Positions 16,467 through 21,305 of a stretch of DNA of 21,305 nucleotides are shown here, in pieces (positions within the stretch are counted from its first letter, which is position 1; each line of letters starts with the position of its first letter). The position numbers were made by a program, and so were the translations under genes. The DNA is from CAVWDI01 sp046259385 (GTDB lineage: Bacteria > Chloroflexota > Anaerolineae > Anaerolineales > UBA4823), in the NCBI GenBank assembly GCA_046259385.1, contig JBJYWI010000154.1:1-21305 (forward strand). Reading direction: 5' to 3'. The notes beneath the pieces are model-generated. The model did no database searches, was not told the origin of the DNA, and saw only the letters and a program-made list of their open reading frames with translations.

Positions 16467-16583
16467 TTAAAATCCCTGGTATATCCACTCCGGAGCCTGG
16501 TCCGCAGTCATAACAATGATAGCAATTAAAATCAGGCAGAGAAGGATTGCGTATAAATTTTCGATATTCAGATTCTTTTTCAC
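16467..16583 (-). CDS. DltX-like single-pass microprotein (38 aa)
   Basis: A GTG-started frame of 38 codons directly upstream of the MBOAT gene, read by translating the minus strand. It has a basic, cytoplasmic-type N-terminus (MKKNLNIEN), one hydrophobic helix (about 10-26, LYAILLCLILIAIIVMT), and an extracytoplasmic tail ADQAPE ending in WIYQGF at the stop. An in-frame TAA two codons upstream (16587-16589) fixes the start to GTG. DltX, the microprotein of dlt operons, has the same N-in, C-out single-helix build and, from my knowledge of the family, a C-terminal xIYxxF-type motif (FIYNEF in Firmicutes) that takes part in acyl transfer; Tyr35 would be the equivalent residue. This fits the pathway context very well. 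Against it: 38 aa is short, the GTG has no strong Shine-Dalgarno, and similarity outside the tail is not expected. Found without any homology search. Confidence 0.65.
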   Translation of the reverse strand: MKKNLNIENLYAILLCLILIAIIVMTADQAPEWIYQGF

Positions 16584-16633
16584 GAATTAGAAGTCAGGTT
16601 ATTTTCAGTGTCGTTTCAGGGCTTGCTGGAAAC

Positions 16634-17032
16634 TCAGCGGTAACCGCACATACGCCACTCGCCGCCTTCTTCCAACACCCGGTAAGTTTGCTTGCTGATA
16701 TCAATTTCCAGATCCTCTGCTCCATAATTAGCGATGATCTTGCCGGTGCAGTTCACCAGGACATAACCATCCTGTTCGCCTGTGACTTGACAGTCGGGAT
16801 TTTCGAGTGATGATTTTACGGCTGCAAAAGATTTGAGCTCGAGTCTTGCATCTTCTTCCCAATCTGCGCATGATCTATTTATCAAAGCAACTTCATCCAT
16901 TTCGACCAGCGCTTTCAAATAATCCAGAACCGCCGTCGGTGCTTTTTCTGAGCTATCTCCGTTGCAACCTGGTAGGGCAAGGATTGATACAAAGAATAAT
17001 AAAATTACTACCCTGATTCTTGATTTAACCAT
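16634..17032 (-). CDS. Small lipoprotein of unknown function
   Basis: 132 aa, exported lipoprotein: basic N-terminus MVKSRIRVV, hydrophobic core ILLFFVSILAL, lipobox LPGC (Cys23). The mature part begins with an acidic Ser-rich linker, then KAPTAVLDYLKALVEMDE (a helix), a region with Cys residues (ADWEE, PDCQ, VNCTG) and an end EGGEWRMCGYR. Overall the layout (helix, then alternating strands ending with a WR-C motif) is like NTF2-fold lipoproteins of the DUF4878 kind, but I do not assign it firmly. The start has a good GGTGGAG 6 nt upstream. It is the first gene of the acylation operon, 50 nt before the microprotein; with that position it may be an accessory factor, or simply a neighbour. Confidence 0.8.
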   Translation of the reverse strand: MVKSRIRVVILLFFVSILALPGCNGDSSEKAPTAVLDYLKALVEMDEVALINRSCADWEEDARLELKSFAAVKSSLENPDCQVTGEQDGYVLVNCTGKIIANYGAEDLEIDISKQTYRVLEEGGEWRMCGYR

Positions 17033-17168
17033 GATAACTCCACCGACTTGGATCTAGAAGGTGCGCGTTATTTTACCAAGAATGATCCAGAATATTCCAT
17101 TAATTGCATGTAAAATAGAACCGGTAATAAAAAATATATAGACTTGGAGAAATAAAACAGGTTTCAAT
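17033..17168. other. Divergent promoter region of the acylation operon and the DUF4203-like gene
   Basis: 136 nt between two divergently read genes, AT-rich in its right half (AAAAAATATATAG near 17130-17140). I see the minus-strand Shine-Dalgarno (GGTGGAG) for the lipoprotein gene but no promoter with both good hexamers on either strand. Both promoters are expected here by position only. Confidence 0.35.
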
Positions 17169-17669
17169 ATGGCAAAACTGATATTGATTGGGATGGGTCT
17201 GGTCCTTCTGGTTGCGGGCCGCAAATTGTTCTGGTTATTTGTTGGCACGGTTGGTTTCGTGATTGGGTTTTTCCTCGCCAATAACTTTTTTCCGGGGGAG
17301 TCTGAGATTACCAGGTTGGCTTTAGGTTTGGTCGTAGGGGTAATTGGAGCTTTGCTGGCGGTATTTTTGAAGAAAATCGCGGTCGGTTTGGCTGGTTTTA
17401 TCTCCGGAGGCCTTCTGGCGGTGAATCTGGCAGGAGTGTTTAGTTTTGAGAGCGCGATGCCCATATGGATGCTGTTTGTGCTGGGAGGCATTATCGGCGT
17501 TGTGCTGGTTGCCCTCCTGTTTGATTGGGGTTTGATAATCTTATCTTCTCTGGTAGGCGCGTATTTGATTGCGTTCCAACTGGATCCGGGAGGCTTGATC
17601 ACTACGGCGGTTTTCGTTGGTTTGTTTCTGGTCGGATTGCTATTGCAGTCAAAGCTCAGGAGAGGCTGA
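17169..17669 (+). CDS. DUF4203-like small membrane protein
   Basis: 166 aa and almost entirely hydrophobic: about six Gly-rich helices (MAKLILIGMGLVLLVAG, LFVGTVGFVIGFFLANNFF, LALGLVVGVIGALLAVFL, GLAGFISGGLLAVNLAGVF, IWMLFVLGGIIGVVLVALLFDWGLIILSSLVGAYLIAFQL, GGLITTAVFVGLFLVGLLLQSK). Between them are short loops with few charged residues (RK, PGESEIT, KK). Glycine-rich tandem helices of this kind resemble the DUF4203 (TM7S3/TMEM198-like) family; I rate that as likely but not proven. The ATG has only a weak AGG upstream. It is divergent to the acylation operon and 76 nt before the DinB-like gene on the same strand. Confidence 0.8.
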   Translation: MAKLILIGMGLVLLVAGRKLFWLFVGTVGFVIGFFLANNFFPGESEITRLALGLVVGVIGALLAVFLKKIAVGLAGFISGGLLAVNLAGVFSFESAMPIWMLFVLGGIIGVVLVALLFDWGLIILSSLVGAYLIAFQLDPGGLITTAVFVGLFLVGLLLQSKLRRG

Positions 17670-17673
17670 AGGT

Positions 17674-17700
17674 TTCAGGTCGCAAAAAGTTCTGCCTGAA
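17674..17700 (+). terminator. Weak hairpin after the DUF4203-like gene
   Basis: TTCAGG (17674-17679) / CCTGAA (17695-17700) with a 15-nt loop, just after the gene stop, followed by a T-containing stretch (ACTATTTTCT). Stem is only 6 bp, so a weak terminator at best. Confidence 0.2.
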
Positions 17701-17745
17701 TCAACTATTTTCTGCTACATGAATTGTGAATTTCCTTGGTGAGAT

Positions 17746-18210
17746 ATGGTTATGCAAAAATTTTATGCCGACTTTCTGGATAAATTAGGGGCTATCCATT
17801 ATGAGATATCAGAAATAATTCTTCCAATGCAAGTAGATGCATTGGATTGGAAACCCTTGGCTGATATTCCGAGCATTGGCGTGTTTGTCGTTCACATTGC
17901 TGGCGCTGAGAAATACTGGATTGGAGATGTTATTTCAGGGGATGATACAGGCAGGATTAGAGAGAATGAGTTTAAATCTGAGGGTAAAAACAACGACGAA
18001 TTGATCGGCGTATTGGATGAAAGCCTTGATTATGTAAAAAGAAAGTTCTATGGGATGCAGATTGATGATTTAACCAGGACTGTCATTTCCCCACGAGATG
18101 GATCCGAAATTACTGTCGCCTGGGCTCTGAATCATGCCATGCACCATACCGCCCTTCATCTGGGGCATATCCAGATCATCCGCCAACTTTGGGAGAGCCG
18201 GGATCAATAA
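17746..18210 (+). CDS. DinB/DUF664-type helical-bundle metal-binding protein
   Basis: 154 aa, probably cytoplasmic. The pattern of the DinB/YfiT four-helix bundle is visible: FVVHIAGAEKYWIGDVISG with His50, and near the C-terminus the paired motif NHAMHHTALHLGHIQIIRQLW with His130 and His133/134. In the family these His residues, one in helix 2 and two in helix 4, bind a divalent metal. Biological roles are varied: bacillithiol/mycothiol-type thiol transferases, maleylpyruvate isomerase-like enzymes, and uncharacterised damage-inducible proteins; this one cannot be assigned to a subgroup from sequence alone. The gene has a GGTGAG 4 nt upstream and is 15 nt before the cyclodeaminase-like gene, so they probably form a small operon. 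Confidence 0.88.
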   Translation: MVMQKFYADFLDKLGAIHYEISEIILPMQVDALDWKPLADIPSIGVFVVHIAGAEKYWIGDVISGDDTGRIRENEFKSEGKNNDELIGVLDESLDYVKRKFYGMQIDDLTRTVISPRDGSEITVAWALNHAMHHTALHLGHIQIIRQLWESRDQ

Positions 18211-18225
18211 TTTTGGAGGTGAAGA

Positions 18226-19200
18226 ATGAATGAAGGACAATTGCTGTATCTGTCACGAGCCGATGTTGAAGCAGTTGGCTTGGAGATGAAAAAGATCATT
18301 AATCTTTTAGAGGACATGTTTCGAGAGAAGGGCGCTGCCCGGGTTGAAATGCCTCCAAAACCTGGTATTCACACTCGCCCGGATGCATTTATCCATGCGA
18401 TGCCTGCGTACATCCCCGCGTTCAAATCAGCTGGCATTAAATGGGTGAGCGGGTACCCGGAAAACCAGAGCCGGGGTTTGCCTTATATTAGCGGACTGTT
18501 AATTCTTAATGATGACGATACTGGGTTGCCTTATTCCGTTATGGACTGCACTTGGATTACAGCTTACCGCACAGCCGCGGCTTCAGCGGTCTCGGCAAAA
18601 TATCTCGCCCGGATGGACAGCGAGGTGGCAGGCATCCTAGCCTGCGGTGTTCAAGGGCGCACCAATCTTGAAGCGATGCAGGTATTATTTCCTATTAAGC
18701 GGGTTTACGTCTACGACATAGACAGGCAGATCCAGGAGAAGTATGTCGCCGAAATGTCCTCCAAGCTAGGCTTGGAGATCATAGGAGTGGACCATCCCGA
18801 GCAGGCTGTAGTTGACAGCGATATTGTAATTACCTCCGGTCCCATCCTATCACACCCCCAACCGACTATCCCTGAGAATTGGTTAAAACCGGGCGGATTT
18901 GCTTCAGCTGTAGACTTTGACAGTTACTGGCAGCCTTCCGCTTTGCGCCAGATCGATAAGCTGAGCACCGATGACCATAAACAGTTTGAATATTACCGCA
19001 GTGTTGGCTATTTTCAGAATACACCTGCGCCATATGCTGACCTGGGAGAGCTGGTTGTTGGGGACAAACCCGGCAGAACCGCTGAAAATGAAAGGACAAT
19101 GGCGATGAACCTTGGTCTGGCTTTGGATGATATGGCGGTCGCTCCGGAGATATTCCGCCGTGCACAAGAGAAGGGGATCGGAACCTGGCTGGCATTATAA
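18226..19200 (+). CDS. Ornithine cyclodeaminase/mu-crystallin family NAD(P)-dependent oxidoreductase
   Basis: 324 aa, standard length. Family features: an N-terminal substrate domain with MPPKPGIH and FIHAMPAYIPAFKSAGIKWVSGYPEN, then WITAYRTAAASAVSAKYLAR, a Rossmann nucleotide-binding loop ILACGVQGRTNLEAM (G141, G144), and a VYVYDID strand end whose Asp suggests NAD preference. The first Gly of the usual GxGxQ loop is Ala here (ACGVQG). Members include ornithine cyclodeaminase, alanine dehydrogenase, lysine cyclodeaminase and pyrroline- or piperideine-carboxylate reductase; the specific reaction is not decidable. The start is firm, with a strong GGAGGTG (18215-18221) just upstream. It follows the DinB-like gene by 15 nt and precedes the diadenylate cyclase gene by 56 nt. 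Confidence 0.9.
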   Translation: MNEGQLLYLSRADVEAVGLEMKKIINLLEDMFREKGAARVEMPPKPGIHTRPDAFIHAMPAYIPAFKSAGIKWVSGYPENQSRGLPYISGLLILNDDDTGLPYSVMDCTWITAYRTAAASAVSAKYLARMDSEVAGILACGVQGRTNLEAMQVLFPIKRVYVYDIDRQIQEKYVAEMSSKLGLEIIGVDHPEQAVVDSDIVITSGPILSHPQPTIPENWLKPGGFASAVDFDSYWQPSALRQIDKLSTDDHKQFEYYRSVGYFQNTPAPYADLGELVVGDKPGRTAENERTMAMNLGLALDDMAVAPEIFRRAQEKGIGTWLAL

Positions 19201-19256
19201 TCGCCCGGATAACTGACTGGCAATTTCCAATATGTCTTTATTTATAAGCTGATAAC

Positions 19257-21305
19257 ATGGAAAAACTGCAGGTATTTTTCTTCCAGATTGGGTATTTGTT
19301 CTCGAATATGGGCGCGGGGGATTACCTGGATATTCTGCTGGTTTCCGCATTGTTTTTTGTCGCTTTTCAAGCGCTCTATCAAACCCGGACACTGCAGTTG
19401 CTACGGGGTGTGATCATTTACGCAGTATTTGGGGTTGTGCTTTTCCTGATATTTCCGCAAAGTACATTTAAATATCTAGTGCTCGCCTTATTGTTAATGG
19501 GCGCAGTCGCCTTACCCTGGTTGTTTCAGGATGAGTTACGGCGGGCATTAACTAATCTTGGGCGTTTTGGCAGACGGAGGGTGTACAGTTCTTCATTTGA
19601 CCGTTTTAAAGAGGTCATAATCTCAGTTACGCAGGAGCTGAAAGAACGCGGGGAAGGCGCTTTGATTGTGCTGGAAGGAAATACACCTCTCGAAGATATC
19701 ATTGAGACAGGTGTGCCAATCCAAGCGCAGATTATCTCCCCGGAATTATTGCTTTCTGTTTTCCAGGACGGGTCTCCACTGCACGATGGAGCGGCGGTCT
19801 TGAGAGGCGACCACCTGGTAGCTGCCGGGTGCATACTGCCAGTTTCATTGGAGGAACCTGGAAGCAAACGAGTTGGGACTCGCCATCGGGCGGGATTTGG
19901 GTTGTCCATTCTTGTCACCGATTCTCTGGTCATCATTGTCTCGGAAGAATTAAAGGCTGTTTCAGTGGCGATGAAAGGACGACTCTACAGCAATTTGAGC
20001 GAAGAAAGGCTTAACCGTTGGCTGGACCGGTTTCAGGACGTTATCGCCGGGGATGAACGCTCCAGCTGGGATTGGATAAAAGGGGGTGGGTTGCGTTCAT
20101 CACTGATTAATTTGGGTCTGGCATTGAGCTTGGCATTATTTGCCTGGATGGCTGTATCCCTTAATACCAATCCTCCATTAAACAATGAATATCAGGTCAA
20201 TCTTGAAGTTGTCCCACCCGACAGCGATTTGGTCATCCATAATGAAATACCAGCTCTTGTTAATACCTCTGTTTGGTCAACAAGAGATCGGATAGATAAA
20301 ATAAATTCAAACGATTTTGAGGCGATTCTAAATCTTGAAGGTTTACAATCCGGTGTCCATACAGTTCCGGTGAGTGTGATTTTTGATGATGATGCAACTA
20401 AGATTGCTTCAATCGATCCCGAATTGGTAGATGTAATCTTGGAGCCCATAATTACTATGGAAATCACGCCCGAGGTAACACTGGTTGGTCAGGATATGCT
20501 CCCGTTCGGATATCAAGTGGGGGAAGTTACTGTTATGGAAGATAAGGTGACCCTGCGCGGTCCCCAGAGCGAAGTTGGTAAGGTATCTCAGGTGGAAGGT
20601 CAGGTGGATATTGAAGGTCGGCAGTCAGATTTCCGAGGCCAAATAGAATTATTCCCATTGGATGTGGACGGAGAGCAGGTGTTCGAGGTGGAGGTTGAGC
20701 CTCCAATAATCACTGTGACTGTTCCGGTTAAGCAAACAATCAAAACCAGGGATATTCCGGTTGTTGCTGATGTAATGATGGAGACCCTTGCTGAGGACTT
20801 CGAAATTACAGGAATCCGCCTTTCCAAACCCTCAATCACGCTGATCGGAGAGGATTTTACCCTCGATCAGGTCGGTGAATTTGTTTCAACTGCTCCCATC
20901 TCGCTCACAAATGTTGTCAGCCAGGTAAGTTTTCCGGATGTTCCGGTTTTAATCCCTGCTGGCGTCAGAGCTGTTGATGAAAATGGCGCCGAGATAAATA
21001 CAGTTGCGGTGGATGTGTCGGTTTCACCGGTGACAAATTACCTACCTGTGACCGTTGGACCTTTAGTTCGAAATCTTTCAGATGATATTACTGCCTCATT
21101 AACGCCATCGCAGGTTTCATTGCTGTTGATCGGCCCTCAACCGTTACTCGATGAGATCGCCCAGGATGAAACCCTGCTGGCGGTCTATGTTGACGCTGGA
21201 GGACTGGAACTGGGTATTTACAGCCTCCCGGTTTTGTATGAAATTCCGGAAGGATTAACTGCTCAGGTTTTCCCATCCGAGGTAGAGGTCGAACTGGCGT
21301 TAACG
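19257..21305 (+). CDS. cdaA: Diadenylate cyclase CdaA fused in frame to CdaR-like YbbR repeats (partial, C-terminus cut by window edge)
   Basis: Makes c-di-AMP from two ATP, at the membrane. I translated it from the ATG at 19257; 683 codons stay open to the window end. Residues about 20-90 form the three-helix N-terminus of CdaA; the DAC domain follows with LHDGAAV (D177) and GTRHRAG (207-213), both catalytic motifs intact, and SLVIIVSEE after. At about 282-303 there is another transmembrane helix, and from about 306 on four tandem YbbR-type repeats, the domain of CdaR, predicted outside the membrane. In Firmicutes cdaA and cdaR are adjacent separate genes; here they are one frame. An in-frame TAA at 19245 excludes earlier starts. 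There is no clear Shine-Dalgarno. c-di-AMP controls potassium/osmolyte transport and envelope homeostasis in many bacteria. Confidence 0.92.
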   Translation, partial: MEKLQVFFFQIGYLFSNMGAGDYLDILLVSALFFVAFQALYQTRTLQLLRGVIIYAVFGVVLFLIFPQSTFKYLVLALLLMGAVALPWLFQDELRRALTNLGRFGRRRVYSSSFDRFKEVIISVTQELKERGEGALIVLEGNTPLEDIIETGVPIQAQIISPELLLSVFQDGSPLHDGAAVLRGDHLVAAGCILPVSLEEPGSKRVGTRHRAGFGLSILVTDSLVIIVSEELKAVSVAMKGRLYSNLSEERLNRWLDRFQDVIAGDERSSWDWIKGGGLRSSLINLGLALSLALFAWMAVSLNTNPPLNNEYQVNLEVVPPDSDLVIHNEIPALVNTSVWSTRDRIDKINSNDFEAILNLEGLQSGVHTVPVSVIFDDDATKIASIDPELVDVILEPIITMEITPEVTLVGQDMLPFGYQVGEVTVMEDKVTLRGPQSEVGKVSQVEGQVDIEGRQSDFRGQIELFPLDVDGEQVFEVEVEPPIITVTVPVKQTIKTRDIPVVADVMMETLAEDFEITGIRLSKPSITLIGEDFTLDQVGEFVSTAPISLTNVVSQVSFPDVPVLIPAGVRAVDENGAEINTVAVDVSVSPVTNYLPVTVGPLVRNLSDDITASLTPSQVSLLLIGPQPLLDEIAQDETLLAVYVDAGGLELGIYSLPVLYEIPEGLTAQVFPSEVEVELALT

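Noticed and set aside
17054..17602. 182-aa minus-strand frame opposite the DUF4203-like gene
   Set aside because: Its translation is low-complexity, rich in Pro/Thr/Lys/Asn, as expected for the antisense of a Gly/Val/Leu-rich membrane gene, and it crosses the divergent promoter region.
19770..20110. Possible sequencing frameshift joining two genes (cdaA and cdaR)
   Set aside because: The join region reads through a sensible linker and a transmembrane helix in one frame, without homopolymer runs long enough to suspect an indel, though an independent assembly would be final proof.

Overview
The window looks like chromosomal DNA of a Gram-variable bacterium, most probably an Anaerolineae-type Chloroflexota. 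This is an inference from the gene style: lipoproteins with acidic/proline-rich linkers, a LivM with a long N-terminal membrane extension, a PknB-type kinase fused to a TolB-like propeller, and a CdaA fused to YbbR repeats. No rRNA, tRNA, CRISPR array, insertion sequence or prophage was seen. Many genes have weak Shine-Dalgarno sites.

Region 1 (1-5285, minus strand) is a branched-chain/hydrophobic amino-acid ABC uptake operon read as livK-livH-livM-livG, with livG cut by the left edge. It has a good sigma-70-like promoter (5174-5202), a roughly 200-nt leader with nested inverted repeats, and a strong hairpin between livK and livH that probably lets livK be expressed above the permease genes. 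Region 2 (5286-10475, plus) holds an unassigned multi-pass membrane protein, gyrB, and a membrane-anchored Ser/Thr kinase with an extracytoplasmic beta-propeller.

Region 3 (10492-17032, minus) is the most interesting part. In transcript order it encodes a small lipoprotein, a 38-residue single-pass microprotein, an MBOAT acyltransferase, a membrane-anchored SGNH protein, an SGNH lipoprotein, an acyl carrier protein and a fatty-acyl-AMP-ligase-like adenylating enzyme. This has the full logic of a dlt (teichoic-acid D-alanylation) pathway: adenylation/loading (DltA-like), carrier (DltC-like), membrane transfer (DltB-like), outside transfer (DltD-like) and a DltX-like microprotein. The adenylating enzyme, however, is of the fatty-acyl-AMP ligase type rather than a D-alanine ligase. 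The microprotein was found by direct translation of a GTG-started frame, and its C-terminus (WIYQGF) resembles the C-terminal acyl-relay motif of DltX. I infer an extracytoplasmic acylation system that puts a fatty acyl or other carboxylic acid on an unknown envelope polymer.

Region 4 (17169-21305, plus) has a small DUF4203-like membrane protein, a DinB/DUF664-like metal-binding helical-bundle protein, an ornithine cyclodeaminase/mu-crystallin family oxidoreductase, and a CdaA-type diadenylate cyclase fused in frame to YbbR (CdaR-like) repeats. The last runs off the right edge.
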